A DNA stretch of 64,000 nucleotides from the NCBI GenBank assembly GCA_027625915.1, contig JANTQA010000026.1, positions 2,542,001 to 2,606,000 of the forward strand, in the 5' to 3' direction. The stretch comes from Anaeramoeba flamelloides (Eukaryota > Metamonada > Anaeramoebidae). The notes beneath the pieces were generated by a model. The model had not been told where the DNA came from, made no database searches, and saw only the letters and a program-made list of their open reading frames with translations. Position numbers and translations under genes: made by a program. Positions 11,680-23,415 of the stretch are shown here, one piece after another; within the stretch, counting starts at the first letter, position 1, and every line of letters begins with the position of its first letter.

Positions 11680-12960
11680 AAATCGTCAAGGAATGGGACT
11701 TGGTATATTCCAAGGAGATCCATTGTAATAGATATTCTATTTGCTCTAATTTCACATTTTCTTTTATTAAAAAACATACCGTTAACAAATAATTGTCAAA
11801 TGTTTGTAGATTATTTAAATTAATTATAAAATGAAATAAAATCCAAGTAAATCAAAAATTAATTTCTATATATGAAATTATTATTAAATTTGAGTTAAAA
11901 CCTAATAAAGATAGAACGGATATATTATAGGATGTAAAAAAAAAAAAAATATTTAGATATTTATATTTAATATAATGGAGAATTTTTTATGATTTAAAAA
12001 ATTCTAAAGAAACAGATAACGACTGTAAACAATTATTCAATAACAATTCTCTGAATAATAGTTTAAAAAATTAGATTATTTAATTCTTTTATTATAAGTC
12101 AATTGGTATATGTTTTCGAAATATATATTTTGAGATAACAAAACATAATAGTTTAAATGTTGGATTAATACCTGTATTACTGGAATATGTAAAATAGACA
12201 GAAATTAATCAATTCTTATAAACAAAACAGAATTTAGATTTAAAATATCATAATTTCACTTAATAAAAAGAAATTCAAATTCGCCGATAAATTATGAAAT
12301 TTTTCTCTGCCCAATTTAGAAAAATTAATAAAATTTTAGTAACAAATAAATAATAAAATCAATTGGAATTCAAAGGATTTAATAGAACTAAAAATTGGAA
12401 TATCTAAATAATAATATAAAGGGTTACTGAATTCTACAAATAGGTTGGTCAAAAAATATTTCACAATAATTAAAAATCAAAATTATTTATCAAAAACTCA
12501 AAAATATTTAATTTATCCCCCAAGCTCAACAATTCTAAAATTCAGAATCTTTCTTAATTGCCTTAATAGATATTACTATGTAATAAATAAAAATTCAAAT
12601 AGATTTTGCACATTATGTTGGAGTATAAACAGAAAGAAATAATAAAAAATATTGTTCATATTTTCTGGGAATGTCCTTCCTATGAAAAAAATAGATTAAT
12701 TTTTCAAAATACATTAAAAAAAATAAATTTCCACAAAATAATTCTAAATTGAAAGTTTCAAATTATTTTCATTTCCTTTAATGAAGGTGAAATCTATGAT
12801 TTTTTGCTTAAAATTTCTGAAAGGGGCTCTAAGCCTAAGGGGTACTAGAGTGTAAATTATTTGATAAAATAAAAAAAAAAATATGGGAAAATTTTTTTTC
12901 CAATTTTTTATTCCAATTTTAATCCAGTTGTTTTCCATAATTATGGACTAAAATTTATCG
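11680..12960 (+). mobile_element. Decayed non-LTR retrotransposon (LINE): RT motif B to C-terminal zinc knuckle
   Basis: At about 11695 one frame reads GLGIFQGDPL, the RT motif usually seen as QGDPLSP, followed by stop codons. At 12500-12720 the C-terminal region is recognisable: LNRYYYVINKNSNRFCTLCW, then in a neighbouring frame IVHIFWECPSYEKNRLIF. Together these give the CxxC...HxxxxC knuckle typical of LINE ORFs. The segment between is A-rich and broken by many stops and frame changes, so this copy is dead. No target-site duplication or poly(A) tail could be defined, so both ends are approximate. Confidence 0.65.
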
Positions 12961-13437
12961 TGACCTAAACTGCTTAAAACGGATGAACTAAACCATTTAA
13001 TTGTATACTGTTCAAACAATTAATCACCACAGATTTCAAAATTGTAAAAATAATTATTAACGATTATATTTTCAGGATCAATAAAATATCTTTCGGTAAA
13101 CAATTTTAATATTTTATTGTTTTTCATGAACTGAACAAGTATAATTCCATCTTTTGAGGTGTTTTAAGTTCCTTCTCTAATTTTTTTTTTGAATAATTCT
13201 GTATCTATTTGTCATAAAATTGGGTATTTTATAAGAAACTTCTTTTTGATTATTTAAAAATTTAGAAATTAAAAAAGATCAAAAATTAATTTAGAATAAA
13301 GAATTAAATATTTGGTAAATGAATCACCTCAAATAGAAGATTCTTTCAAATGTGTTTTTCGATCTCTTCGATTTGAAGGGACAATAATTTGATGGTTTTT
13401 GATATTCATTTTTTATCCTTTCTTTTTACACAATAAT
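12961..13437. promoter_or_regulatory. Upstream region of the HeH/MAN1-like gene
   Basis: AT-rich sequence between the LINE relic and the ATG at 13438. No specific promoter motif was recognised. Confidence 0.35.
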
Positions 13438-16400
13438 ATGGATCAAGATCCAAACACCCTGAGTGTTCGAGAATTAAAATCTTTTATTAGCAAATATGGA
13501 GGACATCATCTACTTCCAGCTGATAAAGTCAAAAAGACAGAGTACATAAGGATTTTCCAACAACTTGCCTTATCACTTAAATCAAAGCAAGAAGAAGAGT
13601 CAAGTGAAGAAACTGAAGAAGAGACTGAAGAAACCGAAGAAGAATTTGAAGAGTCTGAAAAAGAGTCTGAAGAAGAAGTTTTTGAAGAAATACCTCAACA
13701 AAAACAAAAACAAAAGCAATCAAGAACAAAGCAAATGACACCCAAAAAAAAATACAAAAAGAATGTCTCCTTAACAGAAAAAAAAAGAACACCAAAAAAA
13801 GAAAAGTATTCCCAAAACAACAACCACCCCACTGACAAATACTACACACAACAAAAACAAAATCGTCGAAATAAACAAATAAAAAGGGTAATAAATTCTT
13901 TTTCAAAAAAAAAAAATTTTTCTTCTTTCTTTTTAAAAGTACAACTTGATCTATTGCCAAAAAAAAACCAACACTATGAAAGAAACTTTCGTTTCGTGTT
14001 AAGTCACACCTTTTCTTGTCTTTGAAAATTGATTTGTCAAAAAAAAAAAAAAGAATCTTTAAAAGGTTGCAAATACACAAATAAATGACTATTCTGAGAA
14101 TATTTTTATTATTGTGAATAATTTTAAGATTCAAGTTACCTTAATTAGTTTATTTAAAGATATAAGTTCTTTTTTTGGCAAAATATGAACTCTTTTATGA
14201 AATACAATTAATATACCAAGCTTTTGAAAATTTTTCAAATAATTATTTGAGGTGAGCCTTTATGAGAATTCTAAGTGCTTGAAAAAAAATAAAAGCTAAT
14301 TTATTGAAAAAAATAAAAAAAAGAATAGCAACAAAAATAGAAAATAATCAAGAAAATGCTAACAAAGCAATTTATTCACAGTTTGAACAAAAAGAATTTT
14401 GATTGTAAGAATCAAAATTAAATAATCAGATCAATAGAAAAAGAATAATTAATACCTGTCAAAATTTAGCTTTTAGTTTTGAACAAATATTGGAAAATAC
14501 TGATAAAATCAAATTATACGAATTAAAAGTTTATTTCAAAGTTCAATAAGAAAGCTTAAGGGGCTAGTAACTCTTATTTATTTTTAAATCCCAAAGGTAA
14601 TAGAGTTATTATTTATGCAAGGATACGATTGAACCCGATATGCAACTTCATTTAGCAAATTTAGAGAAATGAATTATCATTTTTAAAAGCGTTTATTTTA
14701 TCCACAATTTAATTTTCTTTGAAAAAGATCTGATGACTTTTTTGGTTTGTATTTTTGGATCATTTAAGAAAAAGAAAAATTTGTAAAAAAATTTCTTTTA
14801 GAAGAAATCTCACTTTTAGTAATTTCTGAGAGTTTTTGTTTGAACAAATAACCTTGAAATTTTAATCTTATTTTAAAAATACAAGAAAAATAAATCAAAT
14901 ATTGAATCCTGGAAGATCTAAAAAAATTGATCATCTATTTTATTCACAAATATTTATTAAATTTCTTGAAATTTAAATGATAAGTCAATATACTTTTTCA
15001 AATATTCAGAGTTATAAACAAAGAACTGTAAGTATTAAAATCAATTATTTGATATTGTCGATTTTTTTTTTTTTTATTAGAATTATTAATTTGAATATGT
15101 TTTATTTGTTTGAAAATCTTTAAAATTCGAGAAATAATTGTAAATTCTATTGATACATTTAATCTTTGGGTTGTTAATAACTCACTGAAAAAATTAAAAT
15201 TGGATTATTATTTATTGATTAAAAATAATCAAATTAAAAAAGTATTTCTTTAGATTATAAGCCAAATTTTCCAGGTTTTAAAAAAATATTTTGGGAGAAT
15301 TTATTAATTTGATTGTTTGGTTCTTTTTCTCGTATTTTTTTTTATTCAATAAAAAGAAAAAATTGATTTGAACTGTTCTTTGAATCAAAAAATTATATTT
15401 TTAAAAGTTTAAAATAATTATTGTAATTTTTTTGAAATTAAGTCGATTTTATAAACTGTGTTTTTTTAGAACTTAGTTGTTTTATTTTTAAAGTGTATTT
15501 TGGTACACCCCCTTCGAAAATAATAAGATTTCGATCTTCTTCCAAAGAAAATTATTTTTTTTTAAATAATTTGGAAATATGTTGGATATTTAACATTTTC
15601 AAAAATGGGAAAAATGGAACAAAATGGATCAAACTTTTAAAAACAATAATTCATTTCTGAAAATTGCTTTAAAAGTAAGTTTGCTTTTATAAACCCCATT
15701 CCAAAAATTTGGACACACCCAAAATCAAAAATAGGCAAAAAACAACTACGAATTTATTGTATTTTTCCAAACGTAATATTAAACCGCATTTAAGTTACCA
15801 AGTATTAGTGTTTTTATAAGTAATCATTTTAATCAAAATATAAGAAAAAAATATAAATCGAAAAAAAAAATTGGTCTGTCCAAAATGATGAAAAGAACAG
15901 AACAAAAAATATATTGTATTGGTAAATTTGTTAAAATTTCACCAAAAATTGTTGATCGATCAAATGATAAAATAACATCTGCATATTATCTATGTGATTT
16001 TTCAATTTAAGAAACTCAACACTAACATACTATCAAACGATCGAATAAAAAATTCCAGATCATACGAAACAGATTACGTAACTTGAAAAAAGGAAATGAA
16101 AACAAAACAAAAAAGACAAAAAATGAAATTGTTTGTAAAATCAAAATTCTTTCCAATTTGAATTTAAAGTACAGTAATGATGTTCTTTGAACTGTTTAAA
16201 CTGTGTCCAAATTTTTGGAATTTAGTTTAGTAATCAGATTTTTTCTTCATTTTTCAATTTTAAGGTACGTTAATTTTTTTTTGAATTTGCTATTAAATTA
16301 ACTTGAAGATTTTTTTTGGTTTACAAGTCTCTTAATTAAAATTAATTATAATATAAATATTGAAATATCTAAAAAAATCATTTCTAATTTGATTATAAGA

Positions 16401-18695
16401 AGATCTTTGTTTTTTTGTAACTAATAATTAGTAAAAAATTTGGGAAACTGAAATAAATTATTTTCAATTTATTAATTGAAAAATAACAGTAAACAAAATT
16501 TCAAAGAATTAAATCGTTACACTCAAAATAAATAAGTTTCAAAAGTGTTTTATTTGCTTTTTTAAATATGAGATACATTTTATTTGCTTTTTTGGATAAA
16601 ATAGAATTTAAGGGATTAGCGTCTACCAAGGAGAAGCCTAGGATCAAAGTGTGTTGTTATTCTACCTAACCAAATTCGTTCTACATGGTTCAAATGTCTC
16701 TAAAAAATCGATTAATCAAGTAGTAATATTTGTTGATCTTATCAATGAAAAAAGATCCTTATATTTGTAAAAAACCCAAAAATTTCAGAATAAAATCTAC
16801 ATTTCACCATAAATTTAAAGGTTGAATTATCAATATTCAGACTACAGAGTCACAAATTATCTTTCTTAAATTTGTGGCGAAATGTAGATTAGTTGCTAAA
16901 AAATTCGTTTTTTTTTAAAAATTAAATAATTAACGAATAAAGTTTTTTGACAAATTATTTCTCAAATCATGCAAATATATTGATGCTATAATTATCTTTA
17001 TCAAAATCAAACAAAACTAATCAGTCTTTGTGCTTTTATGTTGATGATTATTGAGTTAATCTTTGAAAATAAAAAATTATAAAAATAGTTACTTTTGGAA
17101 GTTCTAAATCTAAATTATTAAATACCAGAATACTGTATTTTGGGTTTCTATTTTTAGATTTGGAAAAGGAATTAAAAAAAAATTTTTCAAAATGAAACTT
17201 TTTTAATAGTGATCCTTAGTAAAAAATGTAATAATTTATTATGCAATAAGATTTATAATAGATTTTTTAGAGCTATTTGAGCCATGACGTACTAATATCA
17301 TTTATACCCAATTACAACATACTTTGATTATAGAGAAATATATGGTGAGGCTAATCCCTTAACTGTCAAAAATTATTTTTTTATGTGTAAAAAATTTAAT
17401 GTACAAAATTAAATTTTTTTTAATCTTGGAAATTGTAATATTAATCTATATGTGAGATCAACTTTGATTTAGATTTTAGAATTTTAAATTTACAACAAAT
17501 ATCTATAGGCATAGTACATGATTCAAATTTGTAAGATAGATAAACTTAATCCAGGCAAAATTAGATGAAAAGTATCCATAAAGTTTATTCAATGGCTTGT
17601 AATAAACAAAAAATGAATTTTTTTTTTTTTTTTTTTTTTTTTTTGGATAATTTAAAGTCTACATCACTATAAAAATGAAACAAAAAACTAAGAAAAGTTC
17701 CGTATAGTGCCTCGCTTTTCCAAAATTCAAAAGAATTGAGTAAAATCTTAGATTTTTCTCCATTCTTTTAAATTCTGGAAAAGCTAACGGCGGTTTTTTT
17801 TAATTTTAGAAATCAAAAGAATAAAAAGAAAATTTATGAAATTAACTTTTAATTTCTTAAATAAAAAAAACCTAACTGTGGTTTTCACGAATTTTTTTGT
17901 TTTATTTGTGAAGTTCTAGGTTTTTTTGAGGTTTTCTTTTTTATTTGTGAAGTTTTCTAGGTTTTCTTGAGTTTTCTATTTATTTGCAAAATTAATATAC
18001 CTTCCTAATAAACAGAAAACTCAATAAAAGATAATGACGATTTTTTTAATTTCTAAAATTTTGGAAAACTTAACTACAATTTTCTTGAAGTTTTCTTTTT
18101 TATCTACAAAATAAATTGATTTTCAGAATAAACAGAAAATTCAAGAAAACCTAACTATGATTTTTTTTTTTTTTTAATTTAAAAAATAAAATGAAATATT
18201 ATTACTATTTTCTTTATATTTCTTCAATTCAAAAAAAAACTAATTACACTTTTTTCGAGAAGTTTCTGTTTTATTAGGAAGGTATATTGATTTTGCAAAT
18301 AAATAGAAAACTCAAGAAAACCTAGAACACTTCACAAATAAAATAGAAAACCCCAAAAAAACCTAACGAAAATCTATTGATTTTCCAAATAAACAGAAAA
18401 CTCAAGAAAACCTAACGAATATAAGAGGAATTAAAATATCCTCCCTTAAAAACAAAAAAAAAAAAATATTTTTCTTTTTTTTAATTTAAAAAAAGTTAAT
18501 ACCATTAAAATAAAAGGTTCATTTAATGATAGCATAATGATCTCTAAGAAAGTTACTGAAGACCAACTCTGTATTTAAATAGAAGAGTGTGAAAAATAAT
18601 ATTGTTATTTTTAAAAAAAAGTAAAAAATTTTATTTTATTTGATTTTTATGACAAATTCTTTGATCAAAACAGTATTCTTTGGTATTAATATATA

Positions 18696-18757
<62 letters not shown>

Positions 18758-20133
18758 GTATAATTGTTAAAAAAAGAAAGAAAGAAAAAAGGAACTGATT
18801 TTCAATACATACTTAAACAGCTTTCAAAATTTTTTACTTTTTTATTTTTTCCAAATAGCAAATTTCTTCTGAAACAGAAGAAGAAAATGAAAATGAAAAT
18901 GAAAATGAAAATGAATATGAGTCTGAATCAGAATCTGACGAGGTACAAGAATTAGATGGTGAATTAAATATTGAATCTAGTGATAACGATGATGAGGAAG
19001 TTGATTTAGGTGATAATAGATGGGAACAAAGACACAAAAGTTCAAAAAAAAACACCTATATAAATATACATAAAATCCAACAAATGGAAAAAGCTGGTCC
19101 TAAAAAAAATCGTTCTGTTAAAAAAAAAAAAGTCAATAATAAAATGAAGTCTAATACTTCTGGAAATTCTCTGAAGATTATTTTTGGTGTTCTTATATTA
19201 ATTGCCATCTCAGTAATTCTTTATAATTATTTTTATATAGAAAAAAATTATTATTGTGATTCTTTCCCAGATATTACCGATACAAAAAAAATTGAATGTA
19301 CTGAATGCCCACTTAATGGTCTCTGTGAATATGGTGAATTGATGACATGTGATCTTGGATATCAAAAAAGTAAAAATAAATGCATAAGAGATACAGAAAA
19401 AAAGGAATTACTGAATCAAGATATTGAAGAACTTTTAAAAAAAAGAAAAATTGAATTCCGTTGTAATGAAGAAGGTGAACGGCCCAAAACCGAATATTTA
19501 AATAAAGAGGAATTAATTGAAATATTATTCCAAGAAAGAGTTAATTATCCAACCGAAATGATCGAATTATGGATCAACAATTTTGAATCGTATCAGCAAG
19601 ATAATAATTTCATAAAAAATGATGAAGAGAAAGGTTTTTATTTTGCTCAAAATCCAGGTTATCCAATTCAATGTTTAACCAAAGTGATCCTAAAAAAATA
19701 CTGGGTAACAATCTTAATAAACTCAATTTTGATAATTATAATTTCATTTGTTACCATTCGAATTAAACAGAAAAAAAAGTTATTATATGAAACCGAGCAT
19801 GTAGTAAACAAATTAAGGAGTAAATTAAAAAATCAAAAAATGTTAAGTTATTCATCCAATGTGGAACCTTATTTGATTGTGAACCACGAAAGAGACAATA
19901 TGATAAATCCAAATCACACCAAAAAAAGGCGTAACCTTTGGCCACTGGTAATTAACAGAATCAAAAGGGATGCTAGAATTGCTAAAAAAACAATGAAATA
20001 TTCTGGTGACCAAGTTACAGTTTGGGAATGGGTTGATAACGTGCCAACAACAAAAAAAAAGAGAAGGCAGAAAAAAACTAAAATCAAGAACAATAATAAT
20101 GACATGGGCTATCCAACATGGGATGATAATTAA
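13438..20133 (+). CDS. HeH/LEM-family inner nuclear membrane protein (Src1/Heh1/MAN1-like), two exons
   Basis: Exon 1 is 13438-13887 and exon 2 is 18859-20133. The intron starts GTAATA, ends AAATAG and is phase 0, giving 574 residues. Residues 7-45 (LSVRELKSFISKYGG, then KKTEYIRIFQQL) look like a HeH/SAP-type helix-extension-helix that binds DNA. An acidic and then basic linker follows, continuing across the splice (SSETEEENENEN). Exon 2 adds a hydrophobic segment (about 255-277), a Cys-rich lumenal part (CTECPLNGLCEYGELMTCDL) and a second hydrophobic segment (about 431-453). A C-terminal part with RNLWPLVINRIKRDARI and VWEWV matches the MAN1/Src1 winged helix. The family anchors chromatin at the inner nuclear membrane and helps ESCRT-mediated envelope sealing. 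Neither exon alone would make the full architecture, and the in-frame join supports the model. Further small exons inside the intron cannot be excluded. Confidence 0.85.
14557..16334 (-). mobile_element. T9 MITE, copy 1 (interrupted by T1)
   Basis: The ends are TTAAGGGGCTAGTAA on the left and TTACAAGTCTCTTAA on the right, with TA at both borders. It is an inverted-orientation copy of the element at 45810-47017. Shared words include TTGATTAAAAATAATCAAAT and CAATAATTCATTT. Removing the nested 540-bp T1 leaves about 1,238 bp, against 1,208 bp for the other copy. Confidence 0.8.
15690..16229 (+). mobile_element. T1 MITE, copy A (nested in T9)
   Basis: The 540-bp element begins TAAACCCCATTCCAAAAATT, then TGGACACA, and ends with the inverted form TGTGTCCAAATTTTTGGAAT, then TTAGTTTA. 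Borders are TA on both sides. The interior carries TTGTTGATCGATCAAATG, shared by other T1 copies. No coding sequence is present. Confidence 0.9.
16609..17361 (+). mobile_element. T5 MITE, copy 1
   Basis: The 753-bp element lies inside the HeH gene intron. The left end is TAAGGGATTAGCGTCTACCA and the right end is TGAGGCTAATCCCTTA, which form inverted repeats with TA at the borders. Its internal sequence matches 29463-30195. Confidence 0.85.
17617..17644. repeat. Long T homopolymer
   Basis: An uninterrupted run of about 28 T within the HeH gene intron. Confidence 0.9.
17690..18455. repeat. Palindromic repeat block with AAACAGAAAACTCAAG units
   Basis: The word AAATAAACAGAAAACTCAAG followed by AAAACCTAACGA occurs several times in both orientations. 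Arms at about 17956-18018 and 18263-18325 are inverted copies of roughly 62 bp. The right border, ending near AAGAGGAATTAAAATATCCT, resembles sequence at about 25970-26000 inside the acyl-CoA synthetase intron. It is probably a rearranged MITE, but I could not define clean ends. Confidence 0.55.
18688..18750. repeat. (TA)n microsatellite
   Basis: About 60 bp of alternating TA near the 3' end of the HeH gene intron. Confidence 0.95.
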
Positions 20134-20384
20134 AATATAATTTTTTTAATTGTTTCTAACTTAATCATTTTCAATGATATTTTTTAAACGAAAAGATCAC
20201 AAAAAAACTTTTATTTTCAAAATTTTATATACATTAAGAAATTTTATTGTATATTCTAATATAATTTTAATAAAAAAATTCAACTTAATTTTCAAATATT
20301 TTTTTACATTAATAAATAAAAGACGGTTTGGTGATATCTTTTTCAATTCTCGATAAAGTCCCAGAAATCTTGAAATTGCATAGG
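20134..20384. other. 3' flank of the HeH/MAN1-like gene
   Basis: AT-rich sequence following the stop codon. No further gene is supported. Confidence 0.4.
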
Positions 20385-20550
20385 AAATCACGATAATACA
20401 TAAAATCCCGATAATAAAAAAATCGTGAAAAATTTAGAAAATCACTATATACAATAATATCGTGATAATATAACAAATTGCGATAATCTAAAAAATCTTG
20501 ATAATTATTATAAAAATCGTGATAAATGCCAAAATATCGCGATAAAAAAT
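20385..20550. repeat. Degenerate tandem repeat with ATCGCGATAA-like units
   Basis: About eight imperfect units of 17-25 bp, variants of AAAATCGCGATAATA. The central word is nearly self-complementary. No coding frame runs through. Confidence 0.6.
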
Positions 20551-21000
20551 TAATTGCAGTATAATAAACCCCAATTCAAAATTTTTAACACACCAAAATT
20601 CGATTTGTGAAAAAAAAAACTTATTTAATCAATTCAAGAAGATTAAGCAAATTAGAATCATTTGTTAATTGAAAATTTAACACTTATTAATAAATTACAA
20701 GACTCACAAAACAATAAATAAATAATTATCAATACAAATAAATCATGGGTGTGTTAAAAATTTTGGAGAGAGCAAAACAAAAAAATACATTGGTAAATTT
20801 GTTGAAATTCTATTAGGATTATTGATCGATCAAAAGGTTAGATACTAGCAACTAATTTTATTTGAGTTATTCTATTTGGTACAACTTGACTTTAACCTAA
20901 TATCGATGGTTGAAAAAAATTTTGATCCAATAAAACAAATTACGTAATTCAAAAAAAGAAATGAAAACAAAAAAATAAAAGATGAAAAAATGATTTTGAT

Positions 21001-21792
21001 AGAATCTATCAAATATTCCCGAAAATATCCGAAAATCGAAAATACCTGAAAATTTTTTAAGCATGAAAAAACTCTTTTTGAACAACTTCCAAGAAACCTT
21101 GGTACCAATATACTCAGTCTAAAGGTAAATTTGGAATTTTATATTAGAGAAAAATTTTTTTGTTGCCTGAAAATCAAAATTCAAAAAAATTAAATTTTTG
21201 GGAATAGTAATCAACCCATTTTGTGTGAAAGGGATTTGTATCGTAGATGAATGTAACAAGTCTGATCATTTCGGAATGGTATTAACTAAATGAGAGAAAA
21301 TGTACTTGTAAAGAATTTTTTCTAATTGTGTATCATTATCCATAATTTTGTAATCCTATATACAATCCAAAAATAATCAAGTAATATCTAATCGTTCATA
21401 TATACCCATATCCTACACAAGGTGAAACAAGCCAAACCTTATTTTAACTTCACATTCCATAAAAGAAACTGGTTTAACCAAAACATACAAACACACACCA
21501 TACCCTACCCAACATAACCCAAAAAATATTATGACATACATACACACTTACCCCCAATAAGTAACAACACACACAAATACACTCAAAAAGTACCAAAAAC
21601 TCTTCAGAGTAGTTTAAAGTAGAAAATTCAAAATATATATTTTGTCTGAAAGTAAAATTGTTATTTTACCGTTAAACTGGGTATATTGGCAATAGAGTTT
21701 CTTCGAAGTTGTCCATAACGTGTTTTTTTATGGTTAAAAAATTTTCGGGTATTTTCAATTTTCGGTTATTTTCGGGAATATTTCAGACACCC
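21001..21792. mobile_element. T13 hAT-like non-autonomous element, copy 1 (nested in T1)
   Basis: Inverted arms of about 60 bp lie at 21011-21071 and 21722-21783, reading AAATATTCCCGAAAATATCC, then GAAAATCGAAAATACC, with about eight mismatches between them. The same 8-bp word ATTTTGAT flanks both sides (20993-21000 and 21793-21800). An 8-bp duplication is the hallmark of hAT transposons. No transposase is encoded. A diverged relative lies at 52650-53420. Confidence 0.82.
21419..21600. repeat. Strand-asymmetric CA-rich segment inside T13
   Basis: The plus strand is rich in A and C and nearly without G, with repeated ACACAC and CATACA words. It is the interior of the hAT-like element. Confidence 0.6.
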
Positions 21793-21965
21793 ATTTTGAT
21801 ATTTTTCCAAAATTCAAAATTATTTCCAATTTGAATGAAATTGTATTATTGTGATTATTTGGAACGTTTGAGCAGTGTGGAAAATTTTGAATTTTAGTTT
21901 AGTTGATGAATTTTTTGTGTTAATTCAGCAATATTTTTAAAAAGAAATTTTTTTTGAAAACAAAA

Positions 21966-22578
21966 TAAACTATTTTTCATAAATTTTGACTCACTTTATA
22001 ATGTTAATGGGAGTTGTTTTGAGGGTTTATTCCAGTATTCTTAACAAAAAAAATATTTTCAAATTTTTGGGATCAGAATCATTTTTTCTAATTTTGCAAA
22101 TTTTAGCATTGTTTTTTCAAATTTTTGTTTTTCTTTTGTTTTTCTTTTTCTTTTTCTTTTTCTTTTTCTTTCTTTTTGATTTCTTTTTCTTTTTTTTTTT
22201 TTTTAAAAAAGATCATGTGGAAAAAAAAAAGAGATCTTCGAAAAGACAAATAATCACTATGAAAATTGAGACTATGTAATGTCTTTGAAAATGGATTTAA
22301 TTATTCATAAAAAATCTTGTTGTTCAACTTTTTTTCAGTAAAAGTTCAGTAATAAAAAATTGGAAAACAGCACTTTTCAAAAATTGTAACTCACTTTTTT
22401 TTAGTTTTTGGTTTTATTTTTTTTAATTTTTAATATATCAGGCTTTTATAGATTTAGAATGACACAAAAGAGAATTAAAAATTAGATTTAGTTATTAATT
22501 GTTCTTGAATACTAAAGGATAATTTTTTTTTATCAATTTATTATTTCAGGTGAGTCACAATTTTTGAAAAAGAGTTTA
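21966..22578. mobile_element. T2 MITE, copy 1
   Basis: The 613-bp element starts TAAACTATTTTTCATAAATT, then TTGACTCAC, and ends with the inverted form GTGAGTCACAATTTTTG, then AAAAAGAGTTTA. TA is at both borders. An internal third copy of the end motif occurs near 22376. The interior is closely similar to 31491-32077, including a pyrimidine-rich stretch. Confidence 0.88.
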
Positions 22579-22868
22579 GATTAGGTGAAAAAAAGTCATT
22601 CTTTGAAAAAACAACAAAAAAGGATACTTGATTCAATCAAGGAGTAGATCAAGAGTTTTATTGGATTTTGTTTTAAATTGGTTAAAATATCAACCGATCC
22701 TTTATGACAAACAACAGTAATAAAAAACGGTGAATAAAAGTTTACATATTTATTGTGGTGTTAGAAATTACCTTGAATAAAAAGGTTTCAAAAAAAAATT
22801 TAACACACCACAGTCCTACTAATTCTAATTGTTTTGAAATACTATTTTTAATTTCGATTTTTATTTTT

Positions 22869-23415
22869 CTTAAAAAAATTTTCCAGCCAAAGGGAGCGAC
22901 CACAGTTTTATTGGATGAATTAAATGTGTTTTAGGGATTTGAATGGATATTAGAAGATTAATTTTTATTTTCAAATTTCAAAACTTAAATCATTTTTACA
23001 CTTTTTTTTTTTATTGATATTTTTCCTATTTTTTCTTGATAAATGTAATTCATTTGCAAATTTTTTTTTTATTGTAAAATCGAAATTCGCAAAGTAAAAA
23101 TCTGTTTATCTAATGTTATTAAAACAGTCCAAATAATTGTAGAGAGATCAAATTAATTTCTATTGGGATTTTATTTGGATCTTCAATTGAAGATCACAAT
23201 GAACCTTGTTGTTTTTCTGAATGTGAGCCTAAAGAATTTGAGTTTTTCAATTTTTAAGAAAATACATTGATTTATTAGTTTTACTTCAGGCGGATACCAA
23301 CTACCCTTTGGTGTTTTTTATTCTACTTATTTCTTATTTGTTCTTCAAATACCAATTAGAAAAATAATTGAAATTTGAAATTAAATGTTGATAATTAAGA
23401 CTGAAACACAATTTA
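22869..23415. mobile_element. T6 MITE, copy 1
   Basis: It starts near TTTTCCAGCCAAAGGGAGCG and ends GACTGAAACACAATTTA. The interior matches T6 copy 2 at 47093-47802, for example TTTGAGTTTTTCAATTTTTA and CTTATTTCTTATTTGTT, but lacks about 165 bp present there. The left border is approximate. Confidence 0.7.

Larger units (their letters stand above)
13888..18858 (+). other. Giant transposon-filled intron of the HeH/MAN1-like gene
   Basis: The 4,971-nt intron contains T9 (14557-16334) with a T1 element nested inside it, T5 (16609-17361), a palindromic repeat block (about 17690-18455) and a TA microsatellite (18688-18750). Identified repeats account for well over half its length. Other introns in the window are 128 and 138 nt. 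Confidence 0.8.
20565..21901 (+). mobile_element. T1 MITE, copy B (interrupted by a hAT-like element)
   Basis: The left end is TAAACCCCAATTCAAAATTT and the right end is ATTTTGAATTTTAGTTTA. The interior, with TTGATCGATCAAAAGG, matches other T1 copies. The total is 1,337 bp; subtracting the insert at 21001-21800 leaves about 537 bp, the family length. Confidence 0.85.

Noticed and set aside
14615-14655. B-box-like GGTTCAATC on the minus strand, possible tRNA
   Set aside because: The flanking bases cannot form a T-arm or acceptor stem, and the site lies in the T9 element.
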